Of a DNA stretch of 64,000 bases, positions 10,855 through 24,534 are shown in pieces. Where the stretch lies: assembly GCF_041146795.1 (NCBI RefSeq), contig NC_135176.1, forward strand, positions 12,275,286-12,339,285. The letters are read 5' to 3'. Numbering within the stretch: the stretch's first letter is position 1; each line of letters starts with the position of its first letter. Source of the stretch: Maylandia zebra. Lineage: Eukaryota > Chordata > Actinopteri > Cichliformes > Cichlidae. Under the pieces are notes generated by a model that saw only the letters and a list, made by a program, of their open reading frames with translations, was not told the DNA's origin and searched no databases. The translations under genes were made by a program, and so were the position numbers.

Positions 10855-13800
10855 ATGAGGTACCAAGCCAGGGTAAGGTCCATGATGCTCGTTGTTTTAT
10901 TTTCCTTTTTATTGCGGCCCACCTACTCGCGATTTGTGGTTACTTGTGGCTATGTTTAAGCATTTTCTGTACTGATACAATAAAGTCGATATCCGATCAA
11001 CCTATTCCCTCTTTCTGCCATGGAGACACCAGAGGGGGAAAAGCAAAACAGAACAATGAGTCACTTGGAATTTTTTTCCTGTGTATGAGTCAGTGTATAT
11101 TTGGGGTTTTGTGTAAGCCTTAACTCAAGCAGTCCGGATAAAAGAAAAAAAAAAACATAAACACTATTTTTCCATTATATCCCTGCTGGCACAACTTTGG
11201 TCAGGAGCCCACCATGGTACCACTGCTGCTTATCCCTGGGACAGAGTGGTGGGGCATGCCTTATAAGGAAGACAATCCGAAATGAAGTTGGCCCTGCAGA
11301 GCTTAGTCATGAGGCCTAGGGCCAAGTCCTGCTGTTAACTTTCTTACTGCAGCTGCAGCTGCACCCACAAACCTGCAGATTTCACAGAAGTTCCCTGATA
11401 CTCAGAGTCAAATCCTACATTAAGCTCTCATGCACCATCAGCTAGATCACACTCAAGGTGCTGTAAAAAGGAGGCCTCAGGTCAGTTCACAGAAAACAAA
11501 GCTACAGGGATTACACTTGATTCTGGTTAAATCTCCATCCCAGAGCTATAGCCCTTAACGTAACTGAACCACATATTACCTCCAACACGAGTGGTAGCAA
11601 TCTTTCTGATTTTGGTATCAAAGAAGAGTACTGAATGAGGCCTCTGATCAATAAAGTTGACAAAAATCTTGTAATGAAAGAAAGCAAAAACACATAACTT
11701 GAAAAAGATCCTTACAAATTCAAGCTGGACACTGTGCAGGTACTCTGAGCACAGCAGCTACTCCACAGCACAGAAACTCTTAAGGTATGAGGGCTAAGGA
11801 AGCTGAAATGAAAGCTTTAGGCAAAGCAAGTCCTTTAAAGCCCAGAGCTTCAACTGTGGCCCAGTCATCTACAGCGAGAGAACACACTGAGATGAACTCT
11901 TGAGTTTCACAATAATGTGGCAGACCCCGTGACACTGTACAGAATGTGATGAGTTGCAACCTCATACACTGACTGTAACCTAACAAGTGTTATCCAGGCA
12001 CTTTTCATTACAGCTGTTGCAGAACATTTGAAAACTGAAAACCTGCTACATCATTGCACCCCCTTTGTTAAAAGTACTGCAAGGATAAGTTTTTGTCTGC
12101 ACTGCTCATTGCTTGTCTTTATATGAGTAGAATGAGTAGAATGTCAAATTGCATCAAAATCACTGAAAGCATGCCCTAAATCTGACCCTGAAATTCTTGA
12201 GACATATCCTTTTGGAAAATCTGACTTTGAACAGTAATTGCTTTTTGTAGGAAGCCCACCTGCAAGTGGGAAAACAATAATACGAGGTGAAGCAGAGAGG
12301 AGGGGCTGCAGTGGAAGTGTGCAGTGACTTCTTTGCGTTCACTTCTTGGCTGTCGTCCACTGTTGTCCTCTTGTTTTTTTAAGGATATTCCTGCATGAAG
12401 TGGTCAGAGATAATGACCTTTTAGCAGCGTTGGCCGGCCAAATGAGACCCTCGAGAGGCTGTTGCGTTCAAGAAAAACAAACGTCCTGTGGAAGTCTAAC
12501 CCCTTTGTTCCACTTACTGCTTGTATTTTATGAATGTGAAAGAGTAGGGCTTGTTTCTTAAATGAGCCTTTGATACCGAACATAGAGCACCTTTTGTCTG
12601 GCTGTGGTATATTGTGCATTTAATATACGCTCAAGTGTTTTTCTGGATATTTCTCATCAGTAAGTAATGACTGCTGACATTTCTTTTATCTCTTTGCATG
12701 ATGCTGCATGTTGTTGTGTGTATGTTATATCTGACTTCAGGGCATATCTAAGAATTTCTCTAGTAATTCGTTTCTGTCTCCACTACGATGTTTATCTTCA
12801 CAGTGGGGTTGACATGTACACACATTTTTCTAGTTAAACCCCATCTGGTGATATAAAACTTTGTGTACTGTGTACACACATGATAATACACTGTCTCTGT
12901 CGAAAAATAGAGGAGTCTATCCTGTCTGTTTATCATTAGGATTCCTTAAATTACTTCTTTGTTTAATCTTGGCATGCTTGGTGGAACTGTTCTTCTTTGT
13001 GCACTTGCAGGACTTGTTTCCACAGCCAAGAAGCACTCTGTAAACTTTAGAGAGCGCCGCTTGGGGGATTTAGGCCTGATTCATTTGCCCTGGCATTTTG
13101 AAAGTGTTTTGAAATAAATATCGTGCCATCAAAATCATGTGGTAATTATTGTTTTCTTGTGCGCTGCGTATTAACCTGTTTACTGCTGGGTGAAGCTGGA
13201 AATATGAATTGTCCTTTTGTGCCCCCTGCTTGTCAGCAGCATGTAATTGCTTATGTTAGATATTTATAAGAAAGATTAAAAACCTGTCTTCGATTGCCAT
13301 TTAAGGCAGGAAGTGACTCAAGAATGAAGAGAAATTCACATTCCATGTACGTTTGTAACGATTCTTTTTCTCCTTTTCTGTGTAGGAGGTGGACATTGAG
13401 GGAAGAGTGCGTCTGGTCATGGAGGGTGCGCTGACTGCCCGGGACAGGGTTGGGGTGCAGGACTTTGTCTTGCTGGAAAACTACAACAGCGAGGCAGCCT
13501 TCATAGAAAATCTGCGGCGGCGCTTCAGAGAAAACCTCATTTATGTAATCATTTTTCTTCCTATTTTCTAAAACATTTCCCGTGATGTGATAAGCCATAA
13601 CTTGAACGTGGTGTCTACTCCCTGTGTTTGATGTCAGACGTATATCGGCTCAGTGTTGGTGTCGATGAACCCGTACAAAGAGCTAGAGATTTACTCCAAG
13701 CAGCAGATGGATCGTTACAGAGGGGTCAGCTTCTACGAAATATCGCCTCACATGTGAGTCACTTCAGGCTCCTCAGGCGTTTTTTTATTAATGGTTCAGT

Positions 13801-16800
13801 TTGATAAACACCAAACAAAAACTAAATGTTGCTTCAGTTTTTGCCTTTTGTCTGACTACAGCTCAAAAAACCCTAAATATTCAGTCAGGATGAGAAGAAA
13901 GAAAATCACATGAGCAGATAATTATGAACTAAATCTGATATTTTTTAAATATTATATATTATTTATAAAGTGATTATAAAATTAATCATGTGGAGCTACT
14001 CGCTGTGCCAACCATTTGTGAATAACAGAGTAGCTGAAAGTGGCTTTATGTAAAGTTGGCTGATCTGAGCTTGCTTTTTGCACATATCCGTAAATCTCAT
14101 CTTGCTATTTAAATTATTTTAGCTCCCTACAGCTGCAGCAACCCTTACAAGCTGCTTGGAAACCCACCCTAGCTACTTATAATCATAGTAGTAATCTTAC
14201 TGCTCTCCCTACCTTAAGCTTTCCACATATGCACACATATGGTCAGGGAGGTCCCATAACAGATCCCTACTACCAAATACAAATTACTGCAGATGGAACA
14301 ACAACCTCTCTGTATTTGCTTTGGGTTTTCTGGATCTACGCTGATTTTTGTGTGACTTTATTCCACTGCTGTGTTTTACCTGCATGTTGATCTGTAGCTG
14401 AACCTGCATTTTTGTTTTTTCCTCAGCTATGCCTTGTCAGACAACACTTACCGGGCCATGCGGACCGAGAGAAAAGACCAGTGTATACTCATATCAGGCG
14501 AAAGTGGAGCAGGTAAAACAGAGGCCTCCAAGAAGATCCTCCTCTACTACGCTGTCACCTGCCCCACTAATGATCATATGGCAGCACTTGGTGACCGCCT
14601 GCTACAGTCAAACCCTGTCCTGGAGGTATTTAAAAATTAGGCTTTTCAAGCTGATTAGCCTGTATTTGCAGTGCATGATATTATCTGACTTATCTGTTAT
14701 TTTTATATGGGATTTTTGTGGGATTTTATGTTGCATTCTTTCTTTTAATTTCACTTCCTCTCTCTAATTTCCTGTGTTTTTTTTGTTTTTGTTTTTGTTT
14801 TTTTACAAAGGCATTTGGCAATGCAAAAACACTAAGGAATGACAACTCCAGCCGCTTTGGGAAATACATGGATGTTCAGTTTGACTTTAGGGTAAACGCT
14901 AAAACTGATATATTGGATAACATCATATCAGTCATCATAGCATCGAAAAGCAACAACTCTAGAAGAAAACTTTAATAGTTGCTCTCAGCTCTCATCTTTT
15001 TGTGTAACCTCTTCAAGGGGGCACCGGTGGGTGGTCACATCTTAAACTACCTGCTGGAGAAATCTCGTGTAGTACATCAGAACCACGGCGAGAGAAACTT
15101 CCACATCTTCTATCAGCTTCTGGATGGAGGAGAAGATGACCAACTCAACACACTGAACCTGGAAAGAAACCCCCAGAACTACCGCTATCTGGTTAAGGTG
15201 TGTGTCGCGCAGTTTCAAGAATTACAAATTGTCTGCGCCATTAGTTTTAGCATCGTTTTAAATTGTTTCTTTTTTCAGGGCAACTGTCCCAGAGTCAGCT
15301 CCATAAGTGACAAGAATAATTGGAAGGTTGTGATGAAGGCCCTTCCTGTCATTGGCTTCACAGAAGAAGAAGTGCAGGTCAGTAACAGTCAGAGTTTTAC
15401 CATGTTAAAATCATTTTATATCATTGCAACACTGGAATCCTTAATGAGCTCTTTTCTGACAGTTTTGGTATAAATAATGCTATTCTGAACACTACATCAT
15501 CATCGACGCATTTGAAAAGCAAATTGTTCATCTGTGAGGTTGTTGCCAGCTGTTCTTTCTGTCTCCCGCGTCAGAAATTGCTGAATATCATCGCCAGTGT
15601 TCTCCATCTGGGAAACACGCAGTTTGGGGAAGGGGAGGAAGGTGAAACCTATATCACCACTGAGATTTCTAATCTTGCAAGGGTCAGTACAATCCCACTA
15701 GTATTGACAGATGTTTAAATATGCTTAGAAATCTTACAAAACAGCCTGACTGAGAGCAGATGTGTTGTTGTTCTCCAGCTGCTGGGTGTCGATGGCTCAG
15801 CCCTTAGGGAGGCACTCACTCACAAGAAACTCACAGCCAAGGGAGAGGAGGTCATCATCTTTTCATCATCACTCCTCAGGTTTTCAGTTGTTCGATGCAC
15901 ATGTTTTTACTGGGCTGTTTTTATGTTTATGCAGATGATCACCCCGCTAAATTTTGAGCAAGCGGAGGCTGCCCGTGACGCCTTAGCCAAGGCTGTGTAT
16001 GGCCGGACCTTCACGTGGCTGGTGGAGAAGATCAACCAGTCGCTGGCTCTTAAGGTGCAGCACTCATAACAACTTAAAGATAACAAGAGAAATTCCTCCA
16101 TCTTATTGTGAGGCCGTTGTTGTCTTCTATCTCTGTCTGAATGATGTGCACTGTATATGCTGTGCAGGATGAAATCTACCACAGCAGCAAAGGTTCCTCA
16201 GTTATAGGGCTTCTAGACATCTATGGCTTTGAGGTCTTGCAGCACAACAGGTATGGATTATATTCTTTTCCTCTTCACCGTCATCTGCTTCTTAGCGCAG
16301 TTCGTCAACCGGTTTCGCTGTCAAAAGTAGCCTTCAGTGTCCCTGCAATGTGTGGTAGTTTTGTTCTGTTTTAAAAGAAGTTTCCCGCCTGCAGTTTTGA
16401 GCAGTTCTGCATCAACTACTGCAATGAGAAGCTCCAGCAGCTGTTTATAGAGCTGACCCTCAGATCTGAGCAGGAAGAATATGAGACGGAAGGAATTGCA
16501 GTGAGTACAGCTGCTAATTGCGTAGTCAGTGTGAAACAACTATTGATATCAAATTTCGATGCTAAAACTACATTCTTTCCTTTCACATGCAGTGGGAAAC
16601 TGTGCAATACTTTGACAACAAGATCATTTGTGACCTGATAGAAGAGAAGCACAAAGGCATCATCTCCATTCTGGTGCGTAAAACAGCGTTGAGTTTGTAT
16701 CTTTGATTATTTATTTCTCTTTCCCTTTTTGAGAAATTAAATAGCGTGAATAACTTACAGGACGAGGAGTGCCTAAGGCCCGGAGAAACTTGTGATGTCT

Positions 16801-19800
16801 CCTTTTTAGAGAAATTGGAGGACACAGTGGGCGGCCATCCCCATTTTGTCACGTAAGCATCATCTTATATCAAAGACTTGTACTTGTACTGTACAATATA
16901 TGTGAGTAAATCTATATGTGTGTGTTTATTTCAGGCACAAGTTGGCAAATGGAAAGACTCGCAGGGTGATGAGCAGGGAGGAGTTCAGACTGCTGCATTA
17001 TGCCGGAGAGGTCAACTACAATGTCAATGGTAAACTGTTAAGGCTGGATCAATAGCGTATTCATACTTACATTTCCTGTTATGAGACAACACATAGAGAG
17101 GATGATTCACAAGCAGCTTATTCCTCAATCACCGTGTTTTTGCTTCCATTCAGGTTTCCTCGACAAGAACAATGACTTGCTGAACAGGAACCTGAAAGAG
17201 GTGAGGATAGTGAAAAGGGACAAGGTAGAGCCTCACCGCAACCTTTGAAAACCACTCTGTCTCCTGCCATTGCTTGAGTGAAGAGGAAGAGGGGGGACAT
17301 CTAATGTTGACTTGTGGTTTTGTGGTTTGGTCTCTGTTCAGGTCATGTGCCAGTCAGACAACCAGATCCTAAGTCACTGCTTCCGCAGAGAGGAAGTCAT
17401 AGACCAGAAACGCCCAGAGATGGTAACAAATCAGTCACACTCTCTATGTTGATCATTTGTAGGCATGATTTAAAAAAACAGAAAATACACTCTGAGAATT
17501 TCACATCATTTAATTTTCTTTTGTTGATCATTTAGGCTGCCACTCAGTTCAAAAACAGCCTGATGAAACTTACAGAAATCCTCAGGTCTAAAGAGCCATC
17601 CTACGTGCGCTGTATCAAACCAAATGACGCCAAGCAGCCAGGTACATGTTTCACATCCTGTCATATTAATTGGGATATATAAGCGTTTTTATTTGGGAGG
17701 GTCCGGGTCTCAAATAAAGGCTTTATTAGAAGATCCTAAATACAGATCAAGAAAAACAATGTAAAGGTTACCCGTCTAATACTGGCTGCTGTGTTCTCAG
17801 TTTTGTCACACGGCAGTGAACTAGAAATGATGTTTAGTTGGTGATTCATAAACTAATTATGTTTGACCTAATTCTTTTCTTACGTTTCCCGTTCTCAATC
17901 AAAACCTCTCAGAAAAGGAAATACCTTCTTAAACACTCTAATAGTAAAGGTGGAAGATGTGTTTTGTTTGATTCAACAACAAACTAGCATGTGATTACAG
18001 AAGGTTATAAGTTAATCTAACAAAAGGAATTTTGATTTAGTCGCAACTTTTTTAATAAAAATGTCCTTTTTATTTCAAATAAATAAAACCCCCAGCTTCT
18101 TAATGTATGTAATGAAGCTTATCCTGCTGTGTGGATTGCGTTTCATATCATTGGCCAGAAATATTTCTTTGTTACTAATAAATACGGTTTCTGTCCCTGC
18201 AGGAAGGTTTGATGAAGTTCTGGTTCGACATCAGGTGAAGTACCTGGGCCTGATGGAAAACCTGAGGGTCAGGAGAGCTGGCTTTGCATATCGTCGGCGC
18301 TTTGAAGCCTTCCTGCAGCGGTAGTTCACAGTTGCAGTGGCTGTTTACTTTATGTTCATTCTTCTTTTATTGTAACCGTTCATAAATGCTCTTAGGTATA
18401 AGCCCCTGTGTCCTGAGACGTGGCCCAACTGGCATGGCAGACTCGCAGATGGAGTTTTGACACTGGTTAAGCACCTGGGATACAAAGATGAAGAGTACAA
18501 ACTGGGGAGGTAACTTGTTTAATGTTGTATGCAAGGCATTTAATCACACTTCATTGCAATAAGTGTCCATTGAAAGGCACACTGATTTTGTGTTGATCAC
18601 AATTTTTTTTTTTTTGGCTGCTTTCTGCAGATCAAAAATCTTCATCCGTTTTCCAAAAACTCTTTTCAATACTGAAGATGCTCTAGAAGCGAAAAAGCCA
18701 GAGATAGGTAAGCAGCAATAGCAAGGATTATCAAACTGAGGGCGTCACAACTGAAATAAAATATAAGGTAGTGATGCAAATATTCATGAAACACACTTCT
18801 AATGAGTTTAGAGTGTCAAAGATGTGAAGCTTCAGCTTTTTGGGAGGTTTTAGTGAAACAGCTCCTGACTTTAATCATCAAAATGAACACATTTTAAACA
18901 CAATCATAAGGTACGCAGTAAAACTATATTCCTCATGTTTCAGCACTGACCCTGCAGACATCATGGAGAGGCTACAGAGAGAGGGCCAAGTACCAACGCA
19001 TCAGACGTGCAGGTCAGACCACCTCCAGCTGTTGGCGCTCTCATACTTTGCCACCTTTCTCCTTAAAGAATAGCCCCTAAAATGAGAATATACAAGTGTT
19101 TAATGTGTTTGTATAGTATTGTTACATTGGCCCTACCTGCTTGGTACAAATGCATAAATCTGCAATACAGCTTTGTTTCATTTCCCCAGCATTCCTTTGT
19201 GGGTCTAAACTGACTTTATATGTCTGCTGCACTAACGTTGGGGTGTTCTCTTTGGCTGAGTATAAGAGCTGTCTTGGTGTTTATACGTGCATGTGTGTAT
19301 ATATATATAGTGATAGTGATCCAGTCGGGGTGGCGAGGGATGAAAGCACGCAGGAGAGCTAAAAGGCGTCGCCAGGCTGCTGACTTAATTCGCAGGTGCT
19401 TGAATGAAACTTTTTTTTGGCGTCTAGTTTTTGGTGCTGTGTTTTGCAAAATATAATAATTTCCATCATGATTTTTGCATTTTTTTTCCCAGGTTCATTA
19501 AAGGCTTCATCTACCGTCATGGGGAATACGGTCCTGAGAATGACTATTTCCTGGATCACGTTCGTTACTCTTTCTTGAAAAATCTACGCAAAAACCTGCC
19601 CAAGAGTGTTTTGGACAAATCCTGGCCGACACCTCCTCCGTCTCTCGATGAGGTGCAAAAACCCCACATTCAAATTGAGTCCCCCCGCTGTCTAAGATCA
19701 TTGCACACAGATAATATGATATTTGAATAGATAGTCTGCATTGTTAATTCTTTGGTCTCCTACAGGCATCGGAGCACCTGCAGAGGCTGCACATGCGGAA

Positions 19801-21858
19801 CATGGTCACAAAGTATTGCTGGAGAGTCCAGCCCGAATGGAAGAAGCAGGTACACTGATAACAGAAGATGGTCTACCTGTTATCTTGTTGTTGTATTTTC
19901 CTGCAAGATGGTCAGATTGCAGCTGACTGGCTTTCATTTAGTTGTTTTGTTTTAATCTTTATTTAAATCTCACTTGATTTTTGTTTGTCCTCTAGATGAT
20001 GCAGAAGGTTGTAGCCAGTGAGATCTTCAAGGATCAGAAAGACAGCTACCCTCAGAGTGTTGGAAAGCTGTTTTTGGACTCCAGGCTTGGTACACGTTTA
20101 TGTATTCATTGTCTTTGCACTTGTTATCCACCACCCACTGGCAAGCATAAAAAATTCACAGAGCATTTCTACTGCTTTATACAGAACGTGAGCAAATCAG
20201 TCTCAAAGTCGTCCAGACTCTGGGCAATGACAAAGTGCAGGTAGGGTTTGTTTTTTTTTTTGTTTAAAGCCTGATGGCGATAATAAATGCTGCTATGGAG
20301 TAATGCGTCTCCTTGTCCTTTTCAGTACGGTGTTTCAGTCATAAAGTATGACAAAAGGGGTTTCAAGCCGCGCCCTCGCCAGCTGCTCCTCACTAACACC
20401 TTTGCTGTGTTGGTGGACAAGACCAAAATCAAGCAGAGGATCGACTACACAGCTCTGAGAGGTGAAAACCAGCCTTGAGAAGGGGACAGTTTTACAAATG
20501 TAGTATATTGAGATAGTTATTGAGATAATGTTCTTGAATTCATCACTTGTAAATGCATATTTTTTGTAAGGGAGGAATCTTTACAGTTTTAAATCCTGCT
20601 TCTTCTGTTTTTTTAAACGTCCATCTGCGGTCACAAAATCTAAACGGCTTTTTCTGGAAACTTCAGCTCAGTCTCTAGAGACTCTCAAGCAGAAGTTTCC
20701 ATATCTGGATGATAAAGTGGACTGTGAACTTATCAGCTACTGCTAGCAAACTATATAGGTTCAAGTTCACGCACGTATTCTAATTAGTGCTGTAAAACAA
20801 TGTAATAAAAACCATCACAAATTCGTGGATGGGCTTTACATGGGAAGTCGTTATGAGTCAGATAATTCTCTGCAGACTTGAATCAACAGAGGGGATGTCT
20901 AGCAGGCAGCTGTTGACTACAGCAGCTGCCTCTGCAGGAACACTCGTTACTCATAACGGTCACAGACTTAACTCCGCTGTGCATATGAATCAGCTAAGAA
21001 TGATTTGCCCCATACAGTTGTTATCATAGGGGAAAACTATCCACAGAGATCAAAACTGTTTTGCACCAGACTGTAAAAGATGTTGTAAAGTTGGGGACTT
21101 TTAAGATCGGAGTCTACGGGGAATAACTTGCTTTTGGAGTTAGCCTCAAGTTGCTATTAAAGGTTTCTGGCACTTTTGCAATGGCTTCGTGTTACAGTTC
21201 AGGAGGTCACCACAACACTGCTAGGTATTCCATTATGCACATTGTGACTGTTCAGTGTGCGTTTAGTGATTTGTTTTGTGTTTTTTCTTGAAACAGATAT
21301 CGCTTTGAGCTCTCTCAGTGATGGGATGTGTGTTCTTCACATCACAAGGGAGGACAATAAACAGAAGGTACAGTAGGACACAACAGTCATGCCTGTGTGG
21401 AATAAAGCAACCATGCAGCCACTCTAAAGCCCGCTGTCTCTCCCACAGGGGGATCTGCTGCTGCACTGCAGCCACTCGATCGAGCTGGTAACAAAATTAG
21501 CCATGATGGCCAACAAGACCAGCAACGTCAACATCAACCCGGGCAGGTAAGATTCAGACTGACTGCTTCTGTGTGGTGGTCACCATCAGTCCATCTTATC
21601 ATCTGTTCTTGGCACGCAGCATCCAGTTTACTGTGGCCCGAGGCAAGGAAGGAATAATTGATTTTGTGAGGGGCGCAGAGCTGAAAGTGACCAAAGGCAG
21701 ACGAGGACATTTGCTAGTGGTGAGTCAGCGGCTGCTCTGATATCATGTGGGGAGCCTGCAGACAGGGAGGGGTGTTTTGATACCAAAAACATTTGATAGC
21801 TGACTGTGTTCGATCTGATTTCACTCTTCAGACTGCCCCTCAGATCAACGCCACATGA
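10855..21858 (+). CDS. myo1h: Unconventional class I myosin, short-tailed (MYO1H-like), complete
   Basis: Thirty-two coding exons join with consistent phase into about 1,043 residues, close to MYO1C/MYO1H. These are actin motors that link membrane to actin. The motor has the P-loop [13 protein letters not shown] (exon 14427-14625), switch [13 protein letters not shown] (14811-14891), switch [11 protein letters not shown] (16168-16250), the actin-binding region [11 protein letters not shown], and VRCIKPND (17536-17641). The neck has two clear IQ motifs ([16 protein letters not shown] and [20 protein letters not shown]). The TH1 tail has [17 protein letters not shown] and ends [11 protein letters not shown]1H is favoured over MYO1C by YAVTCP after the P-loop, FIKGFIYRH and [11 protein letters not shown]; the paralogue call is less certain than the subfamily. 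The first exon encodes only MRYQAR, matching the short N-terminus of a MYO1C isoform. A second start, MEGALTARD, lies at 13419. AATAAA occurs at 22145. Confidence 0.88.
13386..18707 (+). other. myo1h: myo1h motor-domain exons (coordinates)
   Basis: Coding exons with GT/AG boundaries that preserve frame: 10855-10872, 13386-13544, 13638-13753, 14427-14625, 14811-14891, 15018-15197, 15279-15377, 15575-15682, 15779-15850, 15935-16054, 16168-16250, 16395-16500, 16593-16673, 16761-16852, 16935-17029, 17154-17200, 17342-17422, 17536-17641, 18203-18320, 18396-18509, 18631-18707. Every exon needed for a complete motor is present, and no premature stop or frameshift was found. The 10,873-13,385 intron is 2.5 kb with no recognised element. 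Confidence 0.85.
18944..21858 (+). other. myo1h: myo1h neck and TH1 tail exons (coordinates)
   Basis: Coding exons: 18944-19012 and 19311-19395 (IQ motifs), 19493-19652, 19766-19849, 19996-20089, 20185-20240, 20326-20461, 21297-21367, 21449-21546, 21620-21719, 21832-21858 (stop TGA 21856-21858). The tail is basic and is expected to bind acidic phospholipids, as in MYO1C. The 20,462-21,296 intron carries no recognised element. Confidence 0.85.
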
Positions 21859-22200
21859 AGACACAGAAAACCAGCTAACTGATCAGTTTGCAGCTTACAG
21901 GAGAAAACCACAGAATACAAAACATGCCCGACAGAGTGCTTATTGATTCATATTCTGTACATCTTCATTATAACAAGATTATCTTCAGTGTTGCATTAAC
22001 TATTGATAACCAAAGATGAAAATTAAGACATGAAGTAGTCGCCATTTCAAATGCTGTAACTCTTTATTGAAAAAAATACAAAATATTTATCAAATATAAA
22101 ATGTCTTCTGTAAAACACTGTATTACATATTGCAAGAGAATTAAAATAAACCACTTTGAAATAAATAGCATTGTAATAAATATTTCAATAAATAGCAAAA
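21859..22200. other. Overlapping convergent 3' UTRs of myo1h and the IL-6-family cytokine
   Basis: A plus-strand AATAAA at 22145-22150 can end the myosin mRNA at about 22,165. On the minus strand an AATAAA (complement of TTTATT at 22063-22068) can end the cytokine mRNA at about 22,045. If both are used, the two transcripts overlap by roughly 100 bases. The positions come from signals only. Confidence 0.55.
22160..22200 (-). promoter_or_regulatory. m17: AU-rich element in the cytokine 3' UTR
   Basis: Read on the minus strand, three ATTTATT heptamers fall within about 35 bases (complements of TAAAT at 22162, 22177 and 22189). Clusters of AUUUA are the classic destabilising signal of cytokine and immediate-early mRNAs. 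They lie about 350-385 bases 3' of the stop and upstream of the proposed polyadenylation signal, so they would be in the mature mRNA. Confidence 0.6.
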
Positions 22201-22545
22201 TATCTTTGGAAAGTCCACTAGATCGAGGGCGTGGGTGGAAAAACAGGATGTTGGGAAGCGTTCTCGCCGTTCTGAAAGCTCATGTCTAACTTACAGTCAG
22301 AGGTGAGACAGAAACTCTGGGAAATACCCAAGAAAGCCCTTAAAATGAGAAGGAATAAAAAGCAGACTCGCAATAATCAGAGCCCCTCGCGAAATGTTAA
22401 TAAAAACACTTGAATGAAAACTATCACAATCTTTCCAGTTTGATCAAAGTGCTGAGAGTCAGTTCAACTATTTCTTCCTTTTTTCTCTTTGACTTTGTGC
22501 GCATGTGTGTGTGTGTGTGTGTGTTGTCTTTTTTTCAGTTTTGAG

Positions 22546-24416
22546 TCATGACTGTATTTTCGTAGCCAGTAAAAGAAAGTCTCTTGCCAGCTTGGTGAGG
22601 TAAAGGTCCAGATCCCTCAGGATGATGTAACCTTCCACTCGGCTGTCCCATACTGTCCTGGACCTGCTTGCTGGGTTCAGGCGTGTTTGTGCCAAAGCAG
22701 CTGCTGGCCTTTTCCAAGAGCTTCTCAAAGAGCTCATCTAGGGGAGAAAGCAAAACAAATCTTATATCAGACCATTTTTGATGTCACTTCCTCCACAGGG
22801 AAGGGGGATGATGAAATGTGGGTGGATTTCAGTAAAAAGACTGTTGATACCTGAGTGCTAACTTGGCTAATCAGGTCCCGCAAGTCCAGCTGAATGTGTC
22901 TGATGTTCTGAGTTAGAGTTGTCCGAGCATCCTGCACCATCTTCTGATCTTTCTCCTCGTTCTCCAGCTGTATTCTCTTCCACTCCAGCATATTCCAGTA
23001 GGTTTTCATGTCCCAGAAAGCGGCATGCAGTCGTTCCCACTCCTGAACGCACAAGTGACAAGCACATGATTACATAATGAAGCGTTGCACAACCCCATCT
23101 GTGCTTGAAGTTTCAAAAAGGGGAATTCCATGCAAATTTTTACAAGCATTTTTATTCTGTAAAAGCAAACCTTCTGACAGAGTCATCAGGTTTCTTTCTT
23201 TTTTTTTGTTTGTTTTTTTGTTCTCCTCATAATGGAAAAGGTCAAAACAAGAAATTCTCAGAATAACACCAAAAGTTAATCAGAGAATGATTTTCTATGA
23301 AAGTGTTTTGAAACACAGAGGGACTTACTAACCGTCAGATTAATCCACCGATAGAATTCTGTGGAAAGTGAGGGCAGATCCTTCAAGTGTCGGCTTCTGT
23401 CCTCAAACTGCCCGTTTCCCAGCTGCTGCTCCTTCTATAAATATTACACAAAACAATAACTTATAAGTTTAAGCTGAGAAAAAAAAAAACAACTAGTGTC
23501 AGACCATGGAGTAGAACTAAATTTAGTACTTACATATTTCCCTAGCAGCTGTTGCACACGAGTTCGAGTGGACCTTGTGTGCTTGAAGCAATTAAGATAC
23601 AGGGAATTAGTCTGAGCAACTGGTAATGAGGCGGATTGCTCCATGCAGTCCAGTATACAAAAGAGGAGGAAGAGGGCTTTCCAAACAGCCATCTGAAACA
23701 TCGGAGACAAGACCAGAGTTATAGGTTAGAAATCATCTGCGACCACGTGCGCCTTCATGGGATAAACTAATGAACGAACAGTTTGTGCAGCTGCTTAAAC
23801 TCCCAACGATTAAGTAAAATAAGCTGACTTGAACTTCCTGTAAAATTGCTATGTATAGAAAGTAACACTTCTGAAGAAAATGAATATGGCAGATGGGAAA
23901 TTTAACAACATTTCTCTAAGAAATTCCACGCCTCATCTGTCATCCCCTGCCACATGACATCCATATGCTTTCTTTCTTAAATTCCAATAAATGGTTAAAC
24001 TGTGAAAAGGAAGCTCTTTTTTTCTATGTCCTCTTCTTTTTCAGCCTTGCACCTAAAAGTGTCTGTGCAAAGACCTGAAGTCAAATCTCTTGAGTACAGA
24101 TAAAACTGACTTCAGCAGGTGGTTGCCACTGCAGGAATCATGTAATTAGAAGCGTTGTATGTCTTGTCCCTTTCAGGTTTCCTGACTCAGTTGTAATTAA
24201 TCAGCAGAAAAAAGAAACAAAAATCTTCCTTTTTTAAAAAAAAGTTTCTTCTTTTTGTTGTTACATATGCTCTCGATGCAAAACAGTCTTCATGCTGAGT
24301 CAGTCAATCACTTATTAACTGGAAGGATAACAGTTCCCTGATCTCCCAGTTCAATGTACATTAAGACAGCACAGTCATTAAGCAAACATAAACACACTGT
24401 ATATATATATACATAC

Positions 24417-24462
<46 letters not shown>

Positions 24463-24474
24463 ATATATATATAT

Positions 24475-24534
<60 letters not shown>

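Noticed and set aside
10873-13385. Possible extra exons in the first myosin intron
   Set aside because: The several 60-115 codon frames here lack matching splice sites or homology; the 6-codon exon joins directly in phase to 13386.
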